A stretch of 64,000 bases of DNA from Ruminococcus sp. (GTDB taxonomy: Bacteria; Bacillota; Clostridia; Oscillospirales; Ruminococcaceae), in assembly GCA_015066705.1 (NCBI GenBank), contig SVNV01000012.1, positions 1 through 64,000 on the forward strand, written 5' to 3'. The notes under the pieces are model-generated. The model was not told where the DNA came from. It ran no database searches and worked only from the letters and a program-made list of their open reading frames with translations. Positions 1-7,946 of the stretch are shown piece by piece. Position 1 is the stretch's first letter; the number at the start of each line of letters is the position of its first letter. The translations under genes and the position numbers were made by a program.

Positions 1-485
1 GAATGACACAGAAATGGCTCGGTATGGCTGTTGGCTTTCCAGAGAAAACAGCAGACATCAGACTTGCACAGTATGAGTCGGGAACAAGAACACCAAAGGC
101 AGAGCTGACAAAGGAAATAGCGAAAACACTTGACGTCTCTCCGGCAGCGCTCGATGTTCCGAACATAGAGAGCTATATCGGACTTATGCACACACTCTTT
201 GCTCTTGAGGATTTATACGGTTTCCGTATTGATACGCTCAATGATGAGGTATGTATCCGACTTGATAAGAATAGCGGAATGGAATATCCACAAATGGTAA
301 AGCTCTTTACAGCATGGCTGAAAGAAGCTGATAAGTTCCGAAATGAAGAAATCACAAAAGAGGAATATGACCGCTGGCGTTATCACTATCCTGAACTTGA
401 TACTTCTGGCGAATGGCACAAGATAGGAGTGTCACAGGAGTTGAGTGATATGATAGTTGATGGTTTGAAAAATGATAAAAAATGA
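1..485 (+). CDS. XRE-family helix-turn-helix regulator, 5' end cut by the window
   Basis: The reading frame is open from the first base and ends at 485. The visible residues MTQKWLGMAVGFPEK, AQYESGTRTPK and LDVSPAAL match the second half of an XRE/Cro-type DNA-binding domain, as in many Firmicutes chromosomal and mobile-element regulators. In that family the protein normally begins a dozen or so residues before MTQK, so the true start probably lies upstream of base 1. The remaining hundred or so residues, rich in acidic and aromatic positions, form a C-terminal domain of unknown role. The gene is followed by a small gene in the same direction. It is likely a sequence-specific repressor of its own neighbourhood; its target cannot be read from the window. 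Confidence 0.75.
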   Translation, partial: MTQKWLGMAVGFPEKTADIRLAQYESGTRTPKAELTKEIAKTLDVSPAALDVPNIESYIGLMHTLFALEDLYGFRIDTLNDEVCIRLDKNSGMEYPQMVKLFTAWLKEADKFRNEEITKEEYDRWRYHYPELDTSGEWHKIGVSQELSDMIVDGLKNDKK

Positions 486-526
486 ACAGAACACTTTATA
501 AAGCAACACAATCTGGAGGTGAGATC

Positions 527-832
527 ATGTTTATAGTTACACATAATGACGCTATAGAATTGGAACATCAGGTTCGCAGATTATACGGATGTGACCGAGC
601 TGGTGTATCTGGCTTGGCAGATGCAGATCATTTTGAATCACGTCCTATGGATGCGGCAATTATGGTGGTATCTTATATTTACGCCAAAGGACTTCAATAC
701 AGCGAAACAGAATATGATGAGTTCTTGAGCAAATACGATACTATTTTCAGATATCCCGATGAAAATGATGCAGAGAACGAAGTAGAAAACTACATCAACG
801 AGTTAAGCGAAATAATCGAAAAATATATCTAA
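527..832 (+). CDS. Small hypothetical protein, about 101 residues
   Basis: I do not recognise this family. The frame is also open back to an ATG at 482 that overlaps the stop of the XRE gene, but the ATG at 527 has a clear GGAGGT six bases upstream (515-520), so I prefer it. The protein is soluble, acidic and without signal peptide or membrane segment; it ends in a run of Glu/Asn/Ile suggesting a C-terminal helix. It sits directly behind the XRE regulator, so the two probably share a transcript that ends at the terminator at 886-927. Regulator plus small acidic protein is common cargo at the edges of integrative elements, but nothing here proves that. Confidence 0.6.
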   Translation: MFIVTHNDAIELEHQVRRLYGCDRAGVSGLADADHFESRPMDAAIMVVSYIYAKGLQYSETEYDEFLSKYDTIFRYPDENDAENEVENYINELSEIIEKYI

Positions 833-885
833 TAAAAAATTGCCTAAACATTATAAAGCGTTGCTTGTTCATTTTGAAATACAAA

Positions 886-927
886 AAGAGCTATCCGATT
901 TTCAAAATCAGATAGCTCTTAATTTTT
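886..927 (+). terminator. Bidirectional intrinsic terminator between hypothetical gene and guaA
   Basis: AAGAGCTATC (886-895) pairs perfectly with GATAGCTCTT (911-920). It is followed by TTTTT on the plus strand, and a run of A on the other side gives a T tract on the minus strand. It can end both the plus-strand gene to the left and the minus-strand guaA transcript from the right. Confidence 0.8.
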
Positions 928-941
928 AGAATAATTCAAAT

Positions 942-959
942 GTTGCCAAAACGTTGCCA
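942..959. repeat. Short direct repeat GTTGCCA twice, 11-bp period
   Basis: GTTGCCA occurs at 942-948 and 953-959, between the terminator and the 3' end of guaA. Short direct repeats close to a recombination core resemble arm-type sites of tyrosine recombinases, but no integrase gene is present in the window. Confidence 0.3.
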
Positions 960-1017
960 TTTTACTGTTGTGCTAACAGAAAACAACGTAGTCAAGCCAT
1001 TTGTGTGGGGTCTGTTA

Positions 1018-1995
1018 TTATTCCCACTCGATTGTGCCGATTGGCTTTGGTGTGAGGTCGTAGAGAACTCTGTTGATTCCCTCAACCTCTGCTGTGATTC
1101 TTGCAGTAATTTTATGAAGCACTGCATAAGGAATTTCCTCAATAGTAGCACTCATAGCGTCAGTTGTATTCACAGCTCTGATGATTGCAGGCCAGCCTTC
1201 ATAACGCTTGTCATTCTTAACGCCCACGCTCTTCATATCAGGAACAGCAATAAAATACTGCCAAACGTGTGTTGAAAGTCCTGCTATGTCAAATTCTTCT
1301 CTGAGAATAGCATCTGCTTCACGGAGAGCGTTAAGTCTGTCTCTTGTGATAGCACCAAGACATCTTACGCCAAGACCAGGGCCCGGGAATGGCTGTCTGT
1401 CAACCATTGTAGCAGGAAGCCCAAGTGCCTTACCTACAACTCTTACCTCGTCCTTGTAAAGAAGCTTAACCGGTTCAACAAGCTCAAACTGCATATCCTC
1501 AGGAAGTCCGCCTACGTTGTGATGAGCCTTGACTCCGTCACTTTCAAGAATGTCAGGGTAAATTGTTCCCTGAGCGAGGAATGAAATCCCCTCAAGCTTA
1601 CCTGCTTCTTCGTCGAACACCTTGATAAATTCCCCGCCGATAATCTTTCTCTTCTTTTCAGGCTCAGAAACACCTGCGAGAAGGTCGAGGAATCTGTCAG
1701 TAGCATCAATATAAATGAGATTTGCGTCAAGCTGATTCTTAAATACTTCAATAACCTGTTCACTTTCGCCCTTACGCATAAGTCCGTGGTTTACGTGAAC
1801 ACAAACAAGCTGTTTTCCGATAGCCTTGATAAGAAGTGCAGCAACAACTGAGCTGTCAACTCCTCCGGAAAGTGCTAAAAGCACCTTTTTGTCGCCAACC
1901 TGTGCACGAACTTCAGCAATCTGTTCAGCGATAAACTTGTCCGCAAGCTCAGGTGTTGTGATTCTTTCCATTGAATCAGGTCTTACATTTGACAT
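1018..1995 (-). CDS. guaA: GMP synthase ATP-pyrophosphatase subunit, free-standing
   Basis: This is the XMP-aminating half of GMP synthase: it adenylates XMP and replaces the adenylyl group with ammonia to make GMP. The PP-loop SGGVDS lies at residues 43-48, followed by the usual VHVNHGLMRKGE, FPGPGLGVRCLG and the C-terminal GTIEWE. The protein is 325 residues; one-chain bacterial GuaA is roughly 510 because a class-I glutamine amidotransferase domain precedes the ATPase. That domain is absent, and the start is real: AAGGAGAGA lies about seven bases before the ATG and a promoter lies further upstream. The amidotransferase must be encoded elsewhere, as in archaeal two-subunit enzymes. The conserved 3' end of guaA is also a known target for integrative elements. 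Confidence 0.92.
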   Translation of the reverse strand: MSNVRPDSMERITTPELADKFIAEQIAEVRAQVGDKKVLLALSGGVDSSVVAALLIKAIGKQLVCVHVNHGLMRKGESEQVIEVFKNQLDANLIYIDATDRFLDLLAGVSEPEKKRKIIGGEFIKVFDEEAGKLEGISFLAQGTIYPDILESDGVKAHHNVGGLPEDMQFELVEPVKLLYKDEVRVVGKALGLPATMVDRQPFPGPGLGVRCLGAITRDRLNALREADAILREEFDIAGLSTHVWQYFIAVPDMKSVGVKNDKRYEGWPAIIRAVNTTDAMSATIEEIPYAVLHKITARITAEVEGINRVLYDLTPKPIGTIEWE

Positions 1996-2056
1996 AAAAA
2001 TCTCTCCTTAATCTGCAAAAAACGCAAAATGATTTTCTAGTAAAAAATACATTATT

Positions 2057-2085
2057 ACTATACCACATTCCAAAGTGATTTTCAA
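2057..2085 (-). promoter_or_regulatory. Promoter of guaA subunit gene
   Basis: Read on the minus strand: TTGAAA, 17-bp spacer, TATAGT, about 60 bases before the start codon. The rest of the 311-bp gap (1996-2306) is AT-rich. I see no purine-riboswitch motif in it, although guaA genes in Firmicutes sometimes have one. Confidence 0.6.
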
Positions 2086-2237
2086 TAGTTTTCAGCAATT
2101 TTTTCTTGACAAGTATTTCATAATTCTTAATATATATTTACGATTTTGACGGCTTTAGTTACGTTTTACATATTTGATATCTGTTTTTTAAAAACTTTTG
2201 TAACTCCCTTTAGACGATACTTGTAATTATTTGTAAC

Positions 2238-2266
2238 TTTACATTTTGTGGAAATTCAATTATAAT
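2238..2266 (+). promoter_or_regulatory. Promoter of the 2307 gene
   Basis: TTTACA (2238-2243), 17-bp spacer, TATAAT (2261-2266), followed by a strong AGGGAGGT ribosome site at 2293-2300. Confidence 0.75.
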
Positions 2267-2306
2267 CAAATTAAAGCAATTATCAAATTATCAGGGAGGT
2301 ACATCT

Positions 2307-2792
2307 ATGGATAAAAAGAAGAAACTCAAGATTGCTTTGTATATCGCAATTCCGGTTATTATAATCGCAGTTGTTCTTGCTATAATTTTAATTGACCTGC
2401 ACTCTAACAAAAACGACATCTATGTTCCTGATGACGGAAAGCCTTTTTATATGATTGAAGGCGAATTGGCAGACGTAGACCGCATTGAAATTTCCGACGG
2501 AGAAAGCGGTACAACATCTGTAATTGACCAGAATAACGGTCTTGACAAGGTTGTCGCAAACTTTAAATCAGTAAAAATCCAGCGTGGCGAAATGATTTCT
2601 AAAAAATTCGGTAATTTTTACGAAGCGACAATATACTACAAAAATGGAGAAAAGACATATTTTACAATCGAAAATGCAGAATCCATAAACCGTCAGGGCT
2701 ATGCTTATGATATTCTTGAAGGCAAAATTGATTATTCCTTGCTGACTGAATACGTTGACACAGCCAAATCCGAAAAGAATGCAAACGAATAG
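2307..2792 (+). CDS. Membrane-anchored hypothetical protein
   Basis: Family not recognised. A basic N-terminus (MDKKKKLK) is followed by one hydrophobic segment at about residues 9-31. The remaining roughly 130 residues would lie outside the cell, anchored by this uncleaved signal segment. The outer part contains alternating polar and hydrophobic stretches suggestive of a small beta-rich domain (for example FYEATIYYKNGEKTYFTI) and a charged tail. The start is fixed by the AGGGAGGT site and an upstream promoter. It is transcribed alone and a new promoter serves the next gene. It may be a surface or cell-envelope stress protein, but no function can be inferred. Confidence 0.7.
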   Translation: MDKKKKLKIALYIAIPVIIIAVVLAIILIDLHSNKNDIYVPDDGKPFYMIEGELADVDRIEISDGESGTTSVIDQNNGLDKVVANFKSVKIQRGEMISKKFGNFYEATIYYKNGEKTYFTIENAESINRQGYAYDILEGKIDYSLLTEYVDTAKSEKNANE

Positions 2793-2858
2793 CAATCCTG
2801 AACTGTTACTTGATATATTTTATGTATTTTCTAAGTAATCTATTTACAGTTAATTTAC

Positions 2859-2887
2859 TTTACAAAATTCGACAAATGATGTATAAT
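2859..2887 (+). promoter_or_regulatory. Promoter of small membrane protein gene
   Basis: TTTACA (2859-2864), exactly 17 bases, TATAAT (2882-2887). AGGAGGT at 2908-2914 then precedes the ATG at 2922. Promoter and ribosome site are both near consensus, suggesting strong expression. Confidence 0.8.
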
Positions 2888-2921
2888 TATCTTGTAAATA
2901 AAATATCAGGAGGTTATCATC

Positions 2922-3155
2922 ATGGGCTTTAAAAAGTATTTCCCTTTCAGCAGCAAGGCTAAGGATGTTCAGGGACTTGTAATTGCTATCGCAATTTACC
3001 TCATCATCTCAATCGTTCTTGGTGCTCTTCTCGGAATCCTTGCACACATTCCGCTTGTAGGTCTTCTTACAGGTATTGTTGGCGCATTGGTTTGGGTTTA
3101 CTCAATCGTTGGAATTGTTTTTGCAATTCTCGAATTCCTGAACGCTAAGAAGTAA
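2922..3155 (+). CDS. Small two-helix membrane protein, 77 residues
   Basis: Family not assigned. After a short basic head (MGFKKYFPFSSKAKD) there are two long hydrophobic helices, around residues 18-43 and 46-72, joined by a short Pro/Gly turn, ending NAKK. No conserved catalytic residues are present. The very good promoter, ribosome site and dedicated terminator suggest an abundant small integral membrane protein. Glycine-rich hydrophobic repeats (GALLGILAHIPLVGLLTGIVG) are compatible with helix packing or oligomerisation. A membrane-stress or DUF-type small protein is possible; the job cannot be told from context, since its neighbours are convergent. Confidence 0.72.
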   Translation: MGFKKYFPFSSKAKDVQGLVIAIAIYLIISIVLGALLGILAHIPLVGLLTGIVGALVWVYSIVGIVFAILEFLNAKK

Positions 3156-3168
3156 TACTAAAAAATAA

Positions 3169-3202
3169 ATCCCTTACCCAAGTGGTAAGGGATTATTTTT
3201 TT
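3169..3202 (+). terminator. Intrinsic terminator, usable in both directions
   Basis: ATCCCTTACC (3169-3178) pairs with GGTAAGGGAT (3184-3193), followed by seven T. The A-rich left flank gives a T tract for the minus-strand uridine-kinase-like gene that ends at 3208. Confidence 0.85.
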
Positions 3203-3207
3203 GTCTT

Positions 3208-4143
3208 TTAATACTCAAAATCACTTCCGCCTACGAACTCTCTTATGAGAGCGTTTGTCGGTACATATTCCGCTGATAAAGTTTCCATTTCATAGAGGAA
3301 ACCGAGAATATCAGAAAACTTTTCATAGTCAGGATAAAATTCCTTTAGTCTTTCCATAGCAGGAATAACCCTGTCCTTATAAAGGGGAACTTCATAATCA
3401 AAAAATGTGTCGATATCAAAATGTGCTCTGTGTTTATGAGGCATAATGTAGAGATTTTCGCCACGTTCAACGCCCTGATACATATCAAGTGTGTCCTCAG
3501 GTCTCCTTCCACGCTGAACAATATCTCTAATCATTCTTCGCATAACTCGGATTTTTGACGGGTGGAGAAGCTCGCCGTTTGAACGCTGGATTCTCGTTCT
3601 TACACTAACATAAATTCCTGTTGCGAAATCATATGACTGTCCCGTAATCTCAGGATTAAGTGCATGAATACCCTCGATAACAACTATTTCGTTTTTATTT
3701 CTTTTGAGAAGGTGTCCTTTTTCTCTTCTCTGTTCAACAAAATTAAACTTCGGAACGTCGATTTCCTCGCCGTTTGCAAGCTTTTCAAGGTGGTCGTTAA
3801 GAAGGGGGATATCCATTCTCAGCGGGCTTTCGTAGTCGATTCTTCCGTCCTCACCGATAGCGTCCGGGGTATTTACAACAGGAAGAAAATAACTGTCCAT
3901 TGAAAGTGTATGGGTATTGTATCCCCATTTTTCAAGAAGAGCTTCAATTCTCAGAGCTGAGGTTGTCTTCCCTGAGCCTGACGGTCCTGACAGAAGAACG
4001 ATTGGCTTTTCCTTTAGATTTTCACGGAGGGTTTCAGCAATTTCAAAAATATGGTCAGCATAAACCTTTTCTGATGATTTTACAAATTCCTCAGCGTCGT
4101 TTTTTATTCTGTAATTAAGTTCGTCTGTTGTAATAATATTCAT
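3208..4143 (-). CDS. Uridine-kinase-like P-loop kinase
   Basis: A 311-residue protein of the uridine kinase/phosphoribulokinase fold. Walker A is GPSGSGKTT at residues 53-61; the Asp of DSYF follows in the next segment, and VIEGIHALN is the typical third motif. These proteins phosphorylate a nucleoside or a related hydroxylated substrate with ATP or GTP. The chain is longer than a normal uridine kinase (about 210 residues), with an extra N-terminal helix-rich segment and a C-terminal extension ending FVGGSDFEY. This longer version is common in Clostridia and is annotated only by fold; its true substrate is unknown. It lies 29 bases behind the beta-CASP nuclease gene and is probably co-transcribed with it, hinting at a link to RNA turnover and nucleoside recycling. 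Confidence 0.82.
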   Translation of the reverse strand: MNIITTDELNYRIKNDAEEFVKSSEKVYADHIFEIAETLRENLKEKPIVLLSGPSGSGKTTSALRIEALLEKWGYNTHTLSMDSYFLPVVNTPDAIGEDGRIDYESPLRMDIPLLNDHLEKLANGEEIDVPKFNFVEQRREKGHLLKRNKNEIVVIEGIHALNPEITGQSYDFATGIYVSVRTRIQRSNGELLHPSKIRVMRRMIRDIVQRGRRPEDTLDMYQGVERGENLYIMPHKHRAHFDIDTFFDYEVPLYKDRVIPAMERLKEFYPDYEKFSDILGFLYEMETLSAEYVPTNALIREFVGGSDFEY

Positions 4144-4172
4144 AATTATCTCCTAAAACTGATTTTTGTTGT

Positions 4173-5759
4173 CTATTCCCATTTATCGCATATATCTGTC
4201 AGCTTATCAGCAAGTCTTGCCAAATCCTTGTTGGTTCTTCCCTCGCTCTTTTTAATAAGCTTTGTAAGTCTTTCAAGAACGGCAAGCAGTCTTGCGTAAA
4301 CTGTATTAGGCTTGTTATCTGTCTTTCTTACAATCGGTATTGCTACGCCCTCTCTGATAAATTCGCCTGAAACAAGGTCGAATTCAGTACCGCTGTAAGG
4401 TGCATAGGCATTTATATTGTTGTCTTTGAGTGTCTGAGTGAAATTGTCAGCAGCCTCGGTTTCACCGTGAACAACGAACACTTTCTTCGGATTATTGATA
4501 GCCTTTGCCCATGTGAGAAGACCGTCAAGGTCGGCGTGTCCCGAAAGTCCCTGCATTCTGGTTATTTTAGCCCTTACCTGAACCTCTTCGCCAAAAAGTC
4601 TTACTTTCTTAGCGCCCTCAAGAAGATTTCTTCCCATAGTATTTGCAGCCTGATAACCCACAAAAAGAACAGTAGCTTCTTCACGCCACAGGTTATGCTT
4701 AAGGTGGTGCTTTACTCTTCCTGCCTCACACATACCGCTTGCAGAAATTATAATTTTTGGCTTTTTATCAAAGTTAATAGCCTTTGATTCCTCGCTTGTA
4801 ACCGCAAGATTAAGTCCCTCAAAGCTGATAGGGTTAATTCCCCGTCTTACAAACTCGATAGCTTCCTCGTCAAAACAGCTTTCCTTGTTTCTGTTGAAAA
4901 TACTTGTAGCTTCAATAGCAAGAGGGCTGTCAACAAACACCTGAAAATCGGCATTTGTCTTTACCATACCCTTTTCCTTTATTATTCTCAGGAAATAGAG
5001 AAGCTCCTGAGTTCTGCCTACCGCAAAGGACGGAATAACAAGAGTTCCTCCCTTAGCAAAGGTTTCCTCAATTATATCTGCAAAAACCTGTACATAATCA
5101 GGTGGTGTATCATGCTGTCTGTCGCCGTAGGTAGACTCCATAACAACATAATCCGCCTCGCTTATATGAGTAGGGTCTCTGAGAAGTGGCTGGTCAAGGT
5201 TTCCGATGTCGCCTGAAAATACAATCTTTCTTGTTTCATTATTTTCTGTGAGCCACACCTCTATACTTGCCGAACCCAGCAGGTGTCCTGCGTCAACAAA
5301 CCGGATTTTAACTCCCTCGTAAATTTCTATTTCTTCATTATATTTATGCGGAACAAACTGAGAAATTGCCCCTTCTGCGTCCTTCATAGTGTAAAGAGGA
5401 ACATACTCCGTCTTTCCGGAACGCTTTCCTTTACGGTTACGCCATTCTGCTTCAAACTCCTGAATGTGTGCAGAATCCCTAAGCATTGTAGAGCAAAGAT
5501 TACAGGTTGCCTCTGTGGCGTGGATTTCTCCCTGAAATCCTCCGGCATACAAAAACGGCAGAAGTCCCGAATGGTCGATATGTGCGTGAGTAAGAAGCAC
5601 TGCGTCAATCATTGACGGAGCGCAAGGAATCTTTGCATTTTCATACATATCCCTTCCCTGCTCCATACCAAAGTCAACAAGCAGTTTCTTGTCATTGACC
5701 TCAATATAGGTACAGCTTCCTGTTACTTCGTGACAGGCACCGATAAATACAAGTTTCAT
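4173..5759 (-). CDS. Metallo-beta-lactamase / beta-CASP RNase-like protein
   Basis: A 528-residue protein with an N-terminal metallo-beta-lactamase fold (THAHIDH at residues 57-63, later VDAGHLLGSA, FSGDIG and ESTYGDR), a beta-CASP insert and a C-terminal RMMBL segment (SGHADLDGLL, VHGETEA). The family includes CPSF73-like and bacterial/archaeal RNases that cut or trim RNA with two zinc ions in the cytoplasm. The frame extends 13 codons further upstream, but ATG 5759 is preceded by AAAGGA at proper spacing and begins with the family-typical MKLVFIGACHEVTGS, so I use it. It heads a two-gene unit with the uridine-kinase-like gene. It is not RNase J, which is shorter in the insert and lacks this N-terminus. 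Confidence 0.85.
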   Translation of the reverse strand: MKLVFIGACHEVTGSCTYIEVNDKKLLVDFGMEQGRDMYENAKIPCAPSMIDAVLLTHAHIDHSGLLPFLYAGGFQGEIHATEATCNLCSTMLRDSAHIQEFEAEWRNRKGKRSGKTEYVPLYTMKDAEGAISQFVPHKYNEEIEIYEGVKIRFVDAGHLLGSASIEVWLTENNETRKIVFSGDIGNLDQPLLRDPTHISEADYVVMESTYGDRQHDTPPDYVQVFADIIEETFAKGGTLVIPSFAVGRTQELLYFLRIIKEKGMVKTNADFQVFVDSPLAIEATSIFNRNKESCFDEEAIEFVRRGINPISFEGLNLAVTSEESKAINFDKKPKIIISASGMCEAGRVKHHLKHNLWREEATVLFVGYQAANTMGRNLLEGAKKVRLFGEEVQVRAKITRMQGLSGHADLDGLLTWAKAINNPKKVFVVHGETEAADNFTQTLKDNNINAYAPYSGTEFDLVSGEFIREGVAIPIVRKTDNKPNTVYARLLAVLERLTKLIKKSEGRTNKDLARLADKLTDICDKWE

Positions 5760-5788
5760 AAAAGCATTCCTTTCGGGGTGTTTTCTAC

Positions 5789-5817
5789 AGTATATCACTT
5801 TCTGACAGATTTTTCAA
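5789..5817 (-). promoter_or_regulatory. Promoter of the beta-CASP / kinase operon
   Basis: Minus-strand TTGAAA, 17-bp spacer, TATACT, about 30 bases before the start codon at 5759. Confidence 0.65.
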
Positions 5818-5839
5818 GTGCAATCACCAAGTTTTTGAT

Positions 5840-5878
5840 AAAAATAAACAAAAAGGGCAATCCCGAAAGACTGCCCTT
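5840..5878 (-). terminator. Terminator of the zinc-ribbon gene
   Basis: Read on the minus strand, AAGGGCA (revcomp of 5872-5878) pairs with TGCCCTT (revcomp of 5853-5859). It is followed by a T-rich tract from the A-rich DNA at 5840-5853. Confidence 0.7.
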
Positions 5879-5894
5879 GATTTTTTACTTATTT

Positions 5895-7712
5895 TTAGAG
5901 TGCATTTACAGTGTACACGTCGTTTTCTGTAAGATAATCTTCAGTAACCTCATCATAAATGTCTGTTACATCAAATTCAACGTCGTCTTTAGTAAATTCC
6001 TTGAGGGTACCGTTTTTAACAGTAACCTCTTCAAGATAAGCTACAACATAGAATGTTCCGTTTTTAATTGTACCATCTACATCGTGAGTACACTTGACTT
6101 CATAAACAGCAACAAAAAGATTAAGCTCATCCCAGTAGTCTGTCTGGTCCTTGTTCATATTGAAATATGTAAGCTTACGAGTTACGCTTGTGATTGACTT
6201 TACTTCTTCAATTTCATCAAAGTCCCAAGTATAGCTGTCGATATAGCTTTCAGCCTTTTCCTTTGCAGCTGTGTCAAGGATATCCTTATAAGAATCCTTT
6301 GTTACATCTGAAGCTGATGCATACTTTTCAGTATTGCTGAAATCAATAGTATATGTATGTTCGGTTTCCTTGAGCTTGTAGCCATTATCTGCAAAGCTGT
6401 AAGATGCTTCTGCTGTTGCTACAAATGTAGCACCCTCTACTATATCCAGATTCCATGTATCAGCATCAACATATACACCGTTTCTCACATAGTCAGGAGT
6501 TTCTTCCTTCCACTGCAAGCTGATATAAACGTCAGGAGCAATACCGTTGTATACAACATCAATATACTCAAAAACGTCTACTTCCTCAAGTGGTGTAAGA
6601 CCTTCTACCTTGTATGTCTTTTTCTGTGATTCTTCAAAAACGTAGAACTTATTGCTTTCTTCATCTTTACAGCCCTTGTTATCCGAGTCATAATCCCAGC
6701 CTGTAAAATAAGCTTCTACTGTGATTTCATCGCCGTTTTCGAGGTTATATGAGCTGCTTGAAATATAGAAGTTAAAGTTATTTTTAACAAAGTCTGAGCA
6801 GTTTTCTTCCGAAATACTTGCGTCGCCGCTTCCGTCACGGCCTTCAAACTCAACTGTAAGGTCCTTGAAGATATCAAGCTCTTCGCTCTCCATAAGTCCC
6901 TTAACCTTAACCTCAAAGCTGTCCTTTGTAAGCTTGATGTTGTATTCCTTAAGGTCTTTCTCGTCGTAATCAACAGTTACCTTAATCTTATCGCCATTCT
7001 TGAGCTTATCCTTTTTTTCGTCAAAATCGATTTCAAAACTGATGCAGTCAAGAAGCGCTTCCTTCATTTCAAGAGCTTCGTCCTCATCCTTTGCCTTTTC
7101 AAAAGCCTTAGCAACATCATCTTCGTCAAGCGAAAGATACTTAGATGTCTTAAGGCCCTTGTATTCTTTCTTAAGAAGCTTATCAAACTCCTTCATTGAC
7201 ATTCCTTCGCCTTCTTCTTCGACAATTTCCTCAATGTCGTCCATAGAAAGGTCAAGAGCCTCTTCAATAATTTCGGATTCTTTGATACCATCATACAAAA
7301 CATATTCGTCAAGATAGAATGTTGTATATTCATCAAATGCAAATGAAACCACAGGAACACCCTTGCCGTCAAGACCTTCAAAAGTAACTCTGCAAAGCTC
7401 CTCAGGGTCAATTTTTGTCCACTTTGTTACACTACTGATAACAGCAACAATTATAATAATAACCGCAAGAACTGCCAAACCTATTCCTGCAAAAGGAAGG
7501 TACTTCTTAATCTGTTCAGGGTTAAGACCCGGTGCTGTTACTCCGCCATCAGCCGGTGTTTCAACCGGTGCTTCAGTAGCTGTATTTTCAACAATCGGCG
7601 CAGAAGCTGCAACCGCTTCAGCAACCTCCTGCTTAGCGCCACAATTAGGACAAAATCCTGCATCAGCGCTCATTTTTGTGCCACAAGAGCCACAAAACTT
7701 TTCGTTTGCCAT
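5895..7712 (-). CDS. Zinc-ribbon membrane protein with large extracellular acidic region
   Basis: A 605-residue protein. An N-terminal double-Cys zinc ribbon (C7, C10, C21, C24) should sit in the cytoplasm. It is followed by an Ala/Pro/Glu linker and one membrane helix at about residues 72-94. The rest is predicted to be outside and is strongly acidic, with several beta-rich repeats that share the pattern of KVTVDYDEKDLKEYNIKLTKDSFEVKVKGL (two or three imperfect copies around residues 240-420). Zinc-ribbon/single-helix proteins of this build are frequent in Firmicutes and mostly uncharacterised. It has its own promoter and terminator. The repeats might bind a wall component or partner protein, but that is a guess. 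Confidence 0.75.
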   Translation of the reverse strand: MANEKFCGSCGTKMSADAGFCPNCGAKQEVAEAVAASAPIVENTATEAPVETPADGGVTAPGLNPEQIKKYLPFAGIGLAVLAVIIIIVAVISSVTKWTKIDPEELCRVTFEGLDGKGVPVVSFAFDEYTTFYLDEYVLYDGIKESEIIEEALDLSMDDIEEIVEEEGEGMSMKEFDKLLKKEYKGLKTSKYLSLDEDDVAKAFEKAKDEDEALEMKEALLDCISFEIDFDEKKDKLKNGDKIKVTVDYDEKDLKEYNIKLTKDSFEVKVKGLMESEELDIFKDLTVEFEGRDGSGDASISEENCSDFVKNNFNFYISSSSYNLENGDEITVEAYFTGWDYDSDNKGCKDEESNKFYVFEESQKKTYKVEGLTPLEEVDVFEYIDVVYNGIAPDVYISLQWKEETPDYVRNGVYVDADTWNLDIVEGATFVATAEASYSFADNGYKLKETEHTYTIDFSNTEKYASASDVTKDSYKDILDTAAKEKAESYIDSYTWDFDEIEEVKSITSVTRKLTYFNMNKDQTDYWDELNLFVAVYEVKCTHDVDGTIKNGTFYVVAYLEEVTVKNGTLKEFTKDDVEFDVTDIYDEVTEDYLTENDVYTVNAL

Positions 7713-7760
7713 AAATATTACCTCCTAAAATGTACAAAAAGTATATATTTTCATATTTAC

Positions 7761-7789
7761 ATTATACTTAACAAAATGTTCAAAGTCAA
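7761..7789 (-). promoter_or_regulatory. Promoter of the zinc-ribbon gene
   Basis: Minus-strand TTGACT, 17-bp spacer, TATAAT, 49 bases before the ATG. The leader contains an AGGAGGT ribosome site. Confidence 0.75.
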
Positions 7790-7871
7790 TTTATAAATGC
7801 CAAAATTTACAATTTGTATACTCTTTGACAACTTCCTGTGTTATAAAAATTTAATATTTACAGTTATAACA

Positions 7872-7916
7872 AAACAAACAAGCGTTCTCCTTTTTTCAGG
7901 AAAACGCTTGTTTTTT
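7872..7916 (-). terminator. Terminator of glycogen phosphorylase 1
   Basis: AACAAGCGTT (7877-7886) pairs with AACGCTTGTT (7903-7912). The A-rich left flank gives a T tract on the minus strand, 35 bases after the glgP stop. Confidence 0.75.
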
Positions 7917-7946
7917 ATAAAAATATTCACTTCATAAGGAAATCTC

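Noticed and set aside
1996..2306. Purine riboswitch upstream of guaA
   Set aside because: The expected three-way junction motifs and loop-loop sequences are not visible on the minus strand.
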